From NCBI GenBank assembly GCA_022376465.1, contig JACDTU010000004.1, positions 1,426,001 to 1,490,000 on the forward strand: a DNA stretch of 64,000 nt, written 5' to 3'. Source of the DNA: Cubamyces lactineus. Lineage: Eukaryota > Basidiomycota > Agaricomycetes > Polyporales > Polyporaceae. Position numbers and translations under genes: made by a program. Under the pieces are notes generated by a model. It was not told the origin of the DNA and did not search any database. It was given only the letters and a program-made list of their open reading frames with translations. Of the stretch, positions 44,906-56,286 are shown piece by piece. The number at the start of each line of letters is the position of its first letter. Position 1 is the stretch's first letter.

Positions 44906-46392
44906 TCATGCCTTGAGGAAGTTCGCGTGGACTACAATGAATGACAGCGGTCAGTACGCTGCACAGGCTGGCGATGTGGACGTGAACGTACAGTGGATGT
45001 GATCCTCGCCGAACGTGGAGATCTGCGAGGCGCTGAGTGAGTGCCAATTTTGTTGAGTGGCATAGATGACGTACGAAGTAGTAACTGTGATCGTAGCCCT
45101 CTTGTGCCCTAACGCGGACCTGGACCTCATCGTAGCCCGTGTCGCGTGCTGCCTTCAAGAAGTTCTCCGGCAACAGTTGTCCGTTTTTGTAGAAATTATC
45201 CGCAGTGCCCTAACGCGCACACAAGCAATCCATCAGTTTTAACCCGTACCTGTCGCCCGAAGGTGCGCGAGACTTACATAGTCGACGAGGACGTGCACGG
45301 GCTCCTTTCCGAGCTTTTTGATGAGCTCCGTCGCGTCGTACTTGTCCCGCGCCTCATCGATGCCGCCCTGGAGGTAGCCCGAGAACGCCTTCTGGCCCCA
45401 CGGGCAGTTGACCGGGTTCGAGATCGGCGCGAACGCGGACACGGACCGGTACTGCTTCGTGCCCTGGAGGACCGAGTTCAGGTAGAGCGTCAGCGCGCCG
45501 TGCCCGCCCATGGAGTGCCCGAAGATTGACTGCCGCTTGAAGTCCTGTGAATAGGCGTGTCATATCAGCGGGATTGCGATTCGAGGGAAGGCTACAGGTA
45601 CAGGAATAGGAAGACGTACGATAGGGAGACCGGCCGCCTCGAGCACCTGTGGGAGCTCGGTCGTGATATGGGTGAGCATGTTGTAGTGCTTCGCCCACTT
45701 GGGGTGCGTCGCGTTCAGGTAGAAGCCCGCGCCTGTGGATCTGCATCAGCCCACGCTCTCTCAGGCGATCACATCGTTGGTAGCAGCGCAAATGCAGCCA
45801 CCCAGTTGCAGACACGGGCAAAGCACGTACCGACGCCAAAGTCCCAGCTGTCCGTCTCGCCCTCAATGCCCGCACCGCGCGGAGAGGTGTCCGGGAAGAG
45901 GATCGCGATGCCCTCCTTCGCCGCAGGGCCCAGGAAGTGGCCCTTCTGCGCTCTGTGCTCGCCATCGCAGTCAGCATCACAACAACCAAAGCGAAACACA
46001 TGCGTAACAGTACTCACCCGTTATCTTCGGTGCAGGTTAGCCCAGCGAGGTAGGTGAGGAGGGGCACTTTGTTGCCCTCGGCGGCTTTGGCGGGGAGGAA
46101 GAGGTTGAAGTTCGCGTCGAGGCCACCGAGCGCGGAAGACTGTTCGCGCGTGTGTTATGGCATACCATATATTCAAGGATATTCCATGGATAGCCGGGGG
46201 TAGGCGCAGCAGCAGGAATGAGGCCATACGAATAGGCAGCGAGGGTCAGCGATCAGCGTTGCATAGACGGCGCTCAGCCGCGCAGTGACGACATGAGGGA
46301 TACCTCGAGGGTACAGGATCGCGTACCTTGAACTTGTATTTGACGAGCTCGCCGTCGAACGCCTTGTTCGAGGAGACCTTCTCGAGAGACAT
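44906..46392 (-). CDS. S-formylglutathione hydrolase
   Basis: A multi-exon gene starting [20 protein letters not shown] at 46392. Family blocks follow in order: [57 protein letters not shown], the nucleophile motif [32 protein letters not shown] block, and [19 protein letters not shown] with the catalytic His. The esterase D/SFGH family has an alpha/beta-hydrolase Ser-Asp-His triad. It hydrolyses S-formylglutathione to formate and glutathione, the second step of formaldehyde detoxification, in the cytosol. In wood-decay fungi formaldehyde arises from methanol and lignin methoxyl groups (knowledge, not seen here). The last small exon begins after an intron near 44938-44993, and the stop is at 44906. 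Confidence 0.93.
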
Positions 46393-46959
46393 GTTGCAAC
46401 GAGCTGAAGAGGCGAAATGTACAATTGGAAGGGTGGAGGAGTGGAAAACAAGCAAGTAGACTGGAGAGAGCGTCTCGAGAACGATCGATGGAGGTACGCG
46501 CGATCGGTGACGACAGTACAGACCGCACTTCGAATTCGCGCGTGCCGCGCGCCGGGACGCCGTCCTTTCTCTCGCTCACGTACTCTCCTTGCGCTTCGCG
46601 CGCCGCTGCTAGCCACTCGCGATGGTCCCATGAGCACATCCCTGGGATGGCCCCTCGGCCGCGTTCCCAGACTGCGAATCCTACGGAGCTCCGAAGCCCT
46701 CACGCTTCCCAGGCCCCGCTGATAAACCAGATATAGCGTCTCAAATAGGCTCAGTAGCCATAGCATACGTGGTCCGGGGGCAAGGATTAGCATTACATGT
46801 ACGAAACGCATTATATACGCTACGGAGGGTGTACGCCTAGAGCATTGAATGGATGGTCGCCAATATAGTACGTGAGGAGACGAGGAGGGTATGTATCCAG
46901 AGCTGTCCACGATGACTGCCGCCACGCTTTCATAACCGCATTCGCATAGACTCTGTCGA
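46393..46959. other. Intergenic region
   Basis: Between the 5' end of the formylglutathione hydrolase gene and the 3' end of the lipase gene. Short frames on both strands lack motifs; nothing further seen. Confidence 0.4.
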
Positions 46960-49727
46960 CTATTGCGCAGGCTCAGTCTTCCTCTTGTCTGAGCGGCGAC
47001 CGCCCTCCGATTCATCGACGTGACGCGCCTTGTCGGTCTTGACCTTGCGTTCCTCCACGTCCACCCCCTTTCCCAAGCTATCCGCCATCTCAGCACGCTC
47101 GCCCTCGCGCCTGATCTCCTCCCTCTCCTCAAGCTCACTGCTCCCCGGACGCGACGCTTCTTCCCCCTCAGTTTGTTCGTTTCCCCGAGCAGCCGCCTGC
47201 GCTGCCTCGAGCCCCGGTTGGGCCTGATCCTGCGAGGTCCGATCCTGGCCCTGGCCTTCGACGACGCGCGCGAGGTGGTCCGCGATGCCGAGGTAGAACG
47301 TCGCAGGCTTAAACTTGATCTCGCGGCCCATGATCTCCGCCCACTTGTACCGCGCGGTGTTGATCCACCCGACGAGGTCTAGGTGATTCACGCCTTCGAG
47401 CGTGCCGAGGTACGTACCCTATGTGAGTGTATGCATGACGGAGTTAGCGGCGTTTCATGGAGTTCAGTGGGTAGAGGTTGACAAGGTGGGTGGAAGTGGA
47501 TGACAGACGTACCCAGCGCGCAGACTTGAGCGAGACAAGTCCGTCGTTCGGACCTTCCTTCTCGTATACGACCGAATGGGGCCACCTGGGAGTGGGAAAC
47601 ATACCACGGTATCAGCATGCAAGTTCTACCGTTCTGCGCCTTCCGACCCTCTATTGAGGTTCCAAGCGCCTCCATTCCTCTGCACACAGACGTTGCGCAC
47701 ACAAACACTCACTTCCAAGTATCAATCAGCCCTGGTTCGTACACAGCGCCCCACGAGAAGTAGTGCACCCCAGGTACGTCGGGCGTCTGCTCGTTAAAGC
47801 GGCGCATGTTCTCAATCGTGAGGAACTCGAACGCCGACCCGTCCCCGCCACCATTCGGGAGAAGCTCGAGCAAGGAGAGCACGGATGGCATCCGCTCGCG
47901 CCCAACTGTCTGTATAAAGTGGTCCGCAAAAGACGACCCACGGTGTGGCGATGATATGGTTGTCACCGATAGCACCTTGAACGATCTGTCTGTCAAGTGG
48001 GTTGTCAAGTATCTGCAGTCAATGCCGCCCTATCGTTGCAGACGCCAAAATGTGTAAGCACGTGCAAGGATATTTTGGATAGCGAATGAGAGCCGAAACG
48101 CACCATACTGTGCCCTGTGTCAGATCATCCTGGAGTCCGCATGAGCACGCCAGCAGGAGCACACGCTGAGGCACGTACCAATGAGATGCACCGAGCGCCC
48201 GGGATAGACCTCGGAGATCTTCTCGCACAGAACCTTTGCGCGGTCGATGGGCGAACTGGTTGCAGGAACGCGCGTGATGAGCACCTGCGGGAGAGAACCG
48301 CAGCCGGTGAGCGGGCCTGTGCGACTGAATGCCGCTACGAACACACGGCCGGATCGGATGAATAACGAACCTCGACGCCGTTGGCTTCGAGCGCGTCGCG
48401 GATTCCGCGCCAGTGCGTGACTTGGAGGGGAGCGATAGACGGACCGAGGGTCACCGTATCAAAGCCCAAGAGGCCGTGGCAGAACACCACAGGGTTCTTC
48501 GTCGCAACATCTATGATCAACGAACCTCGATGAGCCATGACCGCAGGAAGCGCGACCTCGCGCGAGAGGACCGGACATACACTTGTGCCTTATGTTTGCG
48601 CGTTCTTGCGCTGCGGTCTCGCCGCGGTCCTCGTCGCTCAGCATTGGATTGAGATTCTCCTTCCCCCCGCCTTCATCCGCGCCGAACCAGCTACGGATTG
48701 AATTTGGTAGCTGAGGGAAGTTGAATGACTGCGCGGGCGCAGATGTATGTATGCTCCGGCTTCGCTCGTGGATGGACCGAAGCGAGTCGAGCGAGGACCC
48801 TTTTGGAGGCGAGCTGGTCAGATGCACTGGGGCGGGAGAGTGGGGCATCGGGAGCGGGACAGGAGTTGGGCTAAGGAGGAGGTCTATGTCGGCGCTGTCG
48901 TAGTCGTGAGTCGGGAAGGGCTCCTCAAAGGGATCAGTATACCTTGGTCGGATGTATGAAGCCGACGTGGGTGGAGAGAGGCAAGCGGTGGGCATGGTAG
49001 AGCGGGTGAGGTTGGAGAAGTAGGACGGTCTGTGGAGGTGATGATTGTTGTGAAGGCGAGCTGCCTCTGGTCTGGAGGGCATCTTGACGTCCTCGGAGTT
49101 GCTCCGGGAGTGCGCCTCGAGGATGTGTGGGTCATCCATGAAAGCATCCGCGAGTACGGACAGCGCAGATGAGGGCGTGGTAGGCGAGGAATGTGCGGGG
49201 GAGTCGGAGGGCGTAGGTGGCCGGGAGCTGATGGGAGACTCAGGGTAGGACTTCGACTCTGAGCGATGCTTCGAGGAGAACCATCGGAGTACAGGTAACG
49301 AGGGCTTGCTCGCGCGTTTACGGTCGCGAGCAGAGGTGGAGGATTCGGCAGCGGGCGGAACGATGTTCATGGTGCTCGTACTTGGTGAATGAGAGTAACG
49401 CAGGGAGCTAGATTGCCTCGGAGGGTGGCTCATGAGCAAAGTAGGAGGCGTAGCGGGGCGTGGAGGCCTCATGGAGGACGAGGATGGCAGCGGGCAGCTA
49501 GCAGCATTCGCTGAGCCGGGATCGTCGGCCTGGGGTGGCTGAGTCGTACTGGCGGATGCAGATGACGAGAACAAGTCGTTTAACTTGGCAAATAGACTAG
49601 CAGAGTCTGAATCTGAGCGAATGTTTTCTGGATGGTGGTCGTTGTTGTCTGCGACGTTCGCATTCTCCGCCAGCTGCCCGAGAGCCATCCAGATCGAGCA
49701 GTGACAGACTCCAAGCCTCCCTTCCAC
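46960..49727 (-). CDS. Alpha/beta-hydrolase lipase with long disordered N-terminus
   Basis: About 780 residues from several exons. The first exon (49727 to about 48595) encodes roughly 375 residues of Ser/Pro-rich low-complexity sequence. An intron (donor GTATGT at about 48591, acceptor at about 48512) joins it in frame to the hydrolase: YVATKNPVVFCHGLLGFDTV, then THWRGIRDALEANGVEV and ITRVPATSSPIDRA, the nucleophile GHSMGG, SVTTISSPHRGSSFADHF, and a late region with NDGLVSLKSARWG and the probable catalytic His in LEGVNHLDLVGW. This is the fungal triacylglycerol lipase 2 type. There is no signal peptide at the front, so an intracellular role, perhaps at lipid droplets, is inference. The C-terminus is acidic and charged. 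The nucleophile Ser is encoded by an 11-base exon. A second ATG at 49688 is an alternative start. Confidence 0.82.
48104..48114 (-). other. 11-base microexon carrying the lipase nucleophile serine
   Basis: The exon GGCACAGTATG lies between an acceptor (ACACAG) and a donor (GTGCGT). Joined to its neighbours it gives IGHSMGGIDCRYL, so it holds the whole Gly-His-Ser-Met of the nucleophile elbow. Frame is kept only if it is included together with both flanking introns removed. Confidence 0.85.
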
Positions 49728-50312
49728 TTAAGCGCCGAAGAGGCAGCAATAATGTGACAGTGACGTCACGCGTCATTCACTTGACGCGTCTACCGGCGTC
49801 TAATCGCACATGTATACTTTGCACAGCGCCACCATCATCTCGTCCTCGTATCATTCCCCTGTCCATTCTCGCACATGCAGGAGCATAGTAACCATGTCTT
49901 CACGATGTAGATCTTGAATATCATTGCTGACATTTCCGGAACTTTCTTGCTGCACGCATCCGACGGCCTTTATTGACGGACTTCGGACTCCATCACTGCT
50001 CTCATCTCCGAAGACATAACCTAACCTTCTGCAGCACTGCGCTCGAAGGATCCTTCTGCCGCGAGAAGCGCACTTTCTATTTATCTGAATGATTCCATGC
50101 GCACACTAAAGTACTCACCCATCAGCCGTACTCACACTCGTATCTGTCTGCTTTCTTCTGGATCACTCGATGCTGTGATCCATCCCTGCCTGCCCATCTA
50201 TCAGTCCCTGCCAGATTACTGCGTTCTCGCACCCTACTAATACGCTCTCATCTTCCCGCACTCATATCAGCTGGCCCTCGTCGCCTCACTCATCCACCTT
50301 GCTTTCGAGCTC
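49728..50312. promoter_or_regulatory. Divergent region between the lipase and the second kelch gene
   Basis: Lipase (minus) and kelch (plus) starts face outward. The kelch side is strongly pyrimidine-rich on the plus strand from about 49830 to 50310, typical of fungal leaders. No TATA box assigned. Confidence 0.45.
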
Positions 50313-52252
50313 ATGCTCTGGTGCCTCCCGTCCACGCAAATAGACATCTCGCGCCACATATCTTTCAAGAGGCGTCGCCCCGACTTGCCGTCCTTTGGCT
50401 TCCGCAAGACAGCCGACCTCTCTCGGGGTGCGTCTAACTCGAGTTCGAGCGAGAAGTAAGTCCTTGCACGCCTTCTAACCCATCAGATGTTTTGACCGCC
50501 CTGCAGGACACTGTTGGATTCTAAGCACAAGCTTAGTGAAAGCCACGAAATCCTGCTCATTGATACGCCCTCTCCACCGCCGAAAGACCGTCGATCTTTC
50601 CACCTATTACCCAAACTCGAGTTTGAATCTGATTCTGATAGTACTGACCATCCCATACCGGTTCGCGAGAACAAGGTCCCTCCACTAGCTACACTGCCTC
50701 CGAAACCTGCATCCAGACCTCTACCAGTTCCCAAACTCTTGCCACTACCCCCTGAAGACAAGGGGACGCCAAAGCAACCATGGTATCGTCGGCGCCTCGT
50801 TTCGAGCTCTCAAACCGGTATCTATGCGCGTCCATCCATCTTCCCTCGCTCCGACTTCTCTCTCTCGACCCCGGGAACGGCTGCAGCAGGGCTCAACCTC
50901 TTTGGCGGGCTTGACGACCGCGCGAAAAACGACGTGTATTCCATATCGGTCCTCGACTTCTCCGTCTCGCGGCTGTACACCATGGGAGACCTGCCCTCGA
51001 CGCGCTTCGGCCACAAGAGTGCATTCGCAGGGAGCGTCGTGGTGGTCTGGGGCGGGGACACCATCTCTGCATCGTCTCACCAGCTGCGCGCGAGAACCCG
51101 TTACGACAACGGGCTATACTTCCTCAACCTTGGTGAATATCTACGTCTGTTCCTCGATTCTGATGTTCTGATTGACTGCTGCATAGCGACACGCGAATGG
51201 ACGCGGGTATTCGTCGACGGTCCCGCTCCCGCAGGACGCCTCGGCCACACCGTAGTGATGATTGGTCCTCGAATATATGTGTTCGGTGGGCATGCGCGGG
51301 GGCAGTACTTCAATGACATCTGGTGCTTTGACCTCGCCACACGTTCGTTCTACAAGCGCCTCGTTGACGTTTGGCAATTCCGCTGACAGTGGCATCTCTT
51401 TCCCTCATCTCGTCTCTGGTGCACAGTGATATCGAAGCCGGCATGGGAACAACTCGATCCGCCCAAAGGCGCCCCCAAGCCTTCTCGACGTTCCGGCCAC
51501 TCTTGCGTAGCGTACAAGGATCAGCTCATAATGTACGTCTATCCATCACCTCGGGCGTGTTTCCCAACAGGCACCATTTACTCACCATCTTTACGATGAC
51601 AGATTCGGTGGCACGGATGGCCAATACCACTATAACGATATATGGGCATTCGACACACGATCGCGGACATGGTCTGAATTCTGGTGCTCGGGCCACATAC
51701 CGTCTCCGCGTGAAAGCCACGGGGCAGCGATAGTCAACGACATAGTATACGTGTTCGGCGGTCGCGGTGTCGACGGTGCGAATATTAGCGAGCTGGCCGC
51801 CTTCCGGTTATCCAGTACGTCTGTCATTTCTTTGCGCCACCATCCTTGTCTACTTGTCTACCATGCCCCCTTTCACTCCCACCATCTGCCAATCTTGGCG
51901 CGCCGAAATAGTCGGAGCGCATGGCTGACGGAACGCTTTGAATCGGGCAGACCAACGATGGTACACATTCCACAACATGGGCCAGGAGCCAGCGCCGCGC
52001 TCAGGGCACGGCATGGTCGCTGTCGGCTCGAAGGTGTACATCCTCGGCGGCGTGAGCGAAGACGACCTCGAGGGTAACGACGCGAACGTCGCATATGTCC
52101 TGGAGACGAGTGAGTCCTTGCCTCATCCTTTGCGTTGTGATGATGGGGGTACGTGGGAGACTGATGTTGGTTGGGTAGATATGATCAAGTACCCGCCGGT
52201 GAGGCGGCCGTTACCGCGTACGCCGGCCGGACGCTCTCCTGGAGAGCGGTGA
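50313..52252 (+). CDS. Second kelch-repeat protein, shorter paralog without coiled coil
   Basis: Exon 1 (50313-50455, MLWCLPSTQIDISRHISFK) joins exon 2 at 50507 through a 51-base intron. Introns at 51133-51186 and 51343-51426 and two more near 51535-51600 and 51815-51950 follow. The repeats parallel the large kelch gene: GLNLFGGLDDRAKNDVYSIS, FGHKSAFAGSVVVVWGGDT, LATREWTRVFVDGPAPAGR, LGHTVVMIGPRIYVFGGHA, FGGTDGQYHYNDIWAFDTR, PSPRESHGAAIVNDIVYVFGG and PAPRSGHGMVAVGSKVYILGG. The same introns split the same positions (LNL|G..TREWTR). After the last repeat it ends quickly (MIKYPPVRRPLPRTPAGR), with the IKYP motif also seen in the large gene, but the coiled coil is absent. It is probably a free propeller that binds a partner at growth sites; the role is inference. 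Confidence 0.82.
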
Positions 52253-53261
52253 CGATACCCACGCAGGCTTACCGCCTCAGACGCTGACTTTGCCCACCAA
52301 ACTCTCCCTACCGCTACCAACAGCCCGCATATTCGCCACCCCCCCCGCACTGCGTGCATCCGCGAAGTCGATAAAAGCGACTAGTTAACCCCCGCCGTCG
52401 CCCCAGCCTCCTTCCAACCCACGTACACAGCTTATTTCTAACACCCCACACTCTTTCAACCCCTTATAACTCTTCTCCTCCTACATTGACACACCCTCTT
52501 TTGTCGCTAAATTATCGACTTCGCTCCTTCCCTCCGACATCCCGCACACTCCTTATACTGGCTCTCTTCCCCTTCCTCTATCTAGATCTAGGCCACGCAG
52601 CCTTTAACTCGATTACGCTCAGTAGCTCTGCACAACACGCCGGCGGTGCCCGCAGCTTTGTAACAGTACGTACGTTATACCGCATTTCTCTTCAAGGCGT
52701 TCTACGGGCTGCTCTTTTCTCTGGTTTGCAGTCTGCGTCCATCTGTTGTATGTACTGATATCGCAATGCTCATTCACACCGAGACCCGCTACGACTCCGA
52801 GCGCTCGTGGGCTACGGGTGCTTCCATGCCTGCTTCCGATTTGTGGATTCAAGAAGGAACACAGAAGCTCGACCGTCTCCTGATCCATAGTAATCCACAG
52901 TGTGCTGACATTGTTGCACTAACTGTTTGCGCTTGTTGGGACGTTGTGGTGCTCACCGTATGATACTGTACGTACCCCGGGTACTTGCCAGGCACATCGG
53001 CGTACTTAAGTTACCGTCCGGTTGTAATTGCACCCGGGCCATCGAAGGCTACAATCTTGGGCATGCTAGACACATCATAGGCTGGACATGCGGGCCACGC
53101 CGCCATGCGGCGGATGGAAGGCGCAAAAAGATCCATTTTCTGAGAGACGGAAGGCATACATGATCGACGTTTTACCACGGCACGACTCGCACCGACTCCG
53201 ACTCCCGCAGTTTCCGAGACAGCAGACACAACACTTGGAGCTTCCGACGAATCACTCGCGC
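52253..53261. other. Intergenic region, 1.0 kb
   Basis: Between convergent ends of the second kelch gene and the GH5 gene. Short frames (such as 52486-52758 plus) have no motif. Nothing supported. Confidence 0.4.
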
Positions 53262-55127
53262 TCACGGAAGGTTGGGCTGGACTGTACGCGACCATCAGTC
53301 TCCGTGCTACCACTAACGTAGCGGGACCGGGAGTGAGAGACTCACCAGCGTCGATCCAGAGGGGCTGGTCGGTGCCGTTCGCGAACGGCGTCACGGTCAG
53401 CACGTAGGTCGTGTCGAACGCACCCGCGGCCCAGACGGAGAAACCGGCGAGGGTCGGGAAAGCGGACTTGACGAACGAGAGCTCGTTGTTCAGGCTATGG
53501 TCGAGTTCGGGGCCGGGGTCAGCACATGTAGATGGTCTATTCAACGAAGGGGACTCACAGAGTCTCGCAGCTCTCGGTGTTGCCTCCGCCGGTCTCGCTC
53601 AGGATTGCCTGGCGGTTGCCGTTGGCCTGGAGGAAGGAGACGAGGGTCTGGAGGACATCGACGTTGTCCTGTTCGCATGGCATAATCAGATTCATCTGCG
53701 TGCATGAGTTGGCGACGAGAGTAGAGGGTACGTACAGTAGTGCAGTCGGGGTGGGTGCCGCTGTTGTCGCTGTCGAGGTACTTGTGGACTGTGCGTGCAG
53801 TCGGTACATGGACTGACAAAAAGATATGAGACGATACTCACCATCGAAGATCAACTTGCTGGTGTCGCCAAGTGGGTCAGTGACCTTGACGAGGAGCGGG
53901 CCGGCCTCAGTGGGGAAGGCCTGAGCAGAGGACCAGCTGGAGCCAGGGAGAAGGAGGAAGTTCTTCGAGCCCGCCTGGCGGACGGCGTTCACGACGAACT
54001 GCACGGAGTCAACCCAGGTCGCGATGTCGGGAATGTCGTGAGGCTCGTTCATGATACCGCTGTGAGAGTATGACCTGTCAGCATCACGGTGGACGTGAGG
54101 GGTATTGTGCAGGACACGCACAAGATGATACGCTCGTTGGAGCCGTACTTGGCCGCGAGCTGCGTCCAGATCGAGGCGAACTGGTCGTTGGTCGGGCCAC
54201 CCTGGGCGATGATCTCGCCGTTCCAGCGTGCGTAGTTGTGCTGTGTGGCCAGGTGAGTATATCGTGCCGGAACGATATGCGGGTGTAACGTACCAGGTCG
54301 ACGATGACGAAGGTGTTCGAGCCTGAGTTGAGCGCGGCCTGAACGGTCTTGTCGTAGATCGCGAAGAAAGTTTCGTTGATTGGGCCACCGACGGTGGGGG
54401 TCATGAGCTGCCAAGCTGGAGCAAATCTCAATGGGTGCCTGTCGAGGCAAGAACAAGTAACATACCAAAGGCTGTTGATAATAATCAGTATGGCGCGGCA
54501 TATGAGGTGTAAAGTTACTTACGAATACGGTAGAGGTTGGCACCCTCATTGCTGAAGTGGGTAAATTGGGCAGCAGGGGGCGGGACGCCTATGTAAAACC
54601 AAACGTGAGTACGTCGCTACCCCAACGCAGGAAAATCGTATTACCAGTCCCGGTGAAGCTGCCGTCGGTAGCCTATGAATACGTGGTTCGGTGAGAGATG
54701 CGAAGAATGATCCCATAACGTCCGTGTACTCACGACGCTGAAGTCGAAACCAGCAGTGTTTACACCGCCAAGACGCGGGAGGCTAGAGCCCTGGGATGGA
54801 GAGTTCCCGGGCAGGCACTGAGAGTAATCTTCTAGGAGTGAGTGCCACGCTCTGTACAACCGGATAGGAAGCTTTCTTACAGTCGTTGAGCGCCGTGCAG
54901 ACTGTTCCAGAGACGCAGGTAGTCTCTCCGGCTGTGCGTCATGATCAGCCACAAGCTCATGGGGGCAGCTTGGGATACCCACTCCAGCCAATTCCACCGC
55001 ATTGTTGCCACTCCTGTGCTACATGTTAGCATTGTAAGATGATGCTGGAGTATTGGTTGGAGCTTACCCCTTGCTGTGCAAAGACAGCGGACGCCGCAGC
55101 GAGCAACGTTGCAACGGTGTACTTCAT
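53262..55127 (-). CDS. Secreted endoglucanase: CBM1 plus glycoside hydrolase family 5
   Basis: A multi-exon gene starting MKYTVATLLAAASAVFAQ (signal peptide, start 55127). It is followed by a fungal cellulose-binding CBM1: EWQQCGGIGWTGETTCVSGT then VCTALNDYYSQCLPG, with the typical four cysteines and aromatic residues. After a short Ser/Pro linker comes the GH5 barrel: LGGVNTAGFDFSV, a region with HNYARWNGEIIAQGG, the acid/base motif GIMNEPHDIPD and the nucleophile motif AILSETGGGNTESC. It ends FSVWAAGAFDTTYVLTVTP, DQPLWIDA and VQPNLP. These are beta-1,4-endoglucanase (subfamily 5 type) features; the enzyme cuts cellulose outside the cell. Introns are about 50 to 60 bases; the last (53265-53340 region) adds a six-residue tail. 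The stop is at 53262-53264. Confidence 0.92.
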
Positions 55128-55181
55128 GACTACTGATGTTTGCAAGACGACTCTGAGGACGATCTCATGCCGGCCTGGAGA

Positions 55182-55188
55182 TTATATA
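55182..55188 (-). promoter_or_regulatory. Probable TATA box of the GH5 gene
   Basis: The minus strand reads TATATAA about 60 bases before the start codon at 55127, matching the arrangement at the other secreted-protein gene in this window. Confidence 0.5.
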
Positions 55189-55436
55189 GGCGTGATGCGC
55201 AGTGAGAAGAGACGTTCCACCAGCACGAACTGTCCAATGCCGGACAATTCGCGGGTAGACATTGGCGATCCATGTTGGCGTAGTCAGGTTTTTCCGAGGG
55301 GCAAGTGATGTCGAGTAGAACCCTCGCCGTCGGTAGGGACTCGTGAGCAGACGAAGAACGATAAAATTAGCAGAAGGTCGCCAGTGATACCGAGGGTCTC
55401 TCTCCGGGTAGAACATAGTCAAACAGCCCATTCACA

Positions 55437-55574
55437 CTAGATAGTAGTTCTTACGATGTTGAAGTTGTGGTTGATGCGGACTACACCTCCGTAACGTCTG
55501 AGGAAATCGGCCTGCCAGAAGTACTCAGTAGCGGTGATGACGCAGATATCCCTCAGCTGGAAGATTTGAGCCAT
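55437..55574 (-). CDS. Short hypothetical open frame
   Basis: 45 residues starting MAQIFQLRDICVITATEYF and continuing WQADFLRRYGGVVRINHN. A donor-like GTAAGA lies near its end, so it could be a first exon. No partner exon or family recognised; chance is possible. Confidence 0.25.
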   Translation of the reverse strand: MAQIFQLRDICVITATEYFWQADFLRRYGGVVRINHNFNIVRTTI

Positions 55575-56286
55575 GAGGGAGCGGGTTCGGGCTCTTCGGA
55601 GAGACGTTTATGTTATGTAGCAACTTGAATGCGAATTGGTAGCAACCGCAGCGCAGTCTGGCAAGGCCTATATTACGGAGTCGCGTGGATGAGGACAACG
55701 CTACAACAGACGCCGACGAACGGTTTCCCCGAGATGGACATAGGCGCCCATGTCCTGTCAGGAAAAGTGACCGAGGACGGTCACAGCATACGACACTCGG
55801 ACTCAGCCACTCCGCCTCGAGCAGAGAACCATAACAGTGGGTCGTATGAATGGGGACGTGACTGCGATATTCTCGCTCTACCGGTCATGCCTCCGGCAGA
55901 TCAGAAGGCTCCCCACTGAATATCTTCGGTACGCCCGGAGTAATACGTGTCGCTCTCCGCAACTGACGACAGCCCAAACAGCCAATTCTTCCGTCTCAAA
56001 GTTGGAGACGACGTCCGTGTTATCCTCGACCCGAGACGGCAGCACTTGCATCCCACCAAGATAAGGAGGGTCAGAAAGGTCAGCTCCAAGCTCGTGACGA
56101 CAGTCGGCGAATTAACTGTGAGGCATGCAGGATCTCCGGAAATTGGAGGGGGCCAACGCTGGCCACGCCAAGTGCTTCAACTATGTATTAGACCTCGCCT
56201 ACGGAAGGCGGGGCCCCTTGAGATGGGAGATCTTAGATGTAGGCCATCGAGACTGTATCGAGCGATGAGGCCATTTTGCTCATTCA
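55575..56286. other. Intergenic region
   Basis: Open frames at 55629-55919 and 55947-56354 (plus) show no domain. They might contain 5' exons of the downstream gene, but no convincing splice was found. Confidence 0.35.
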
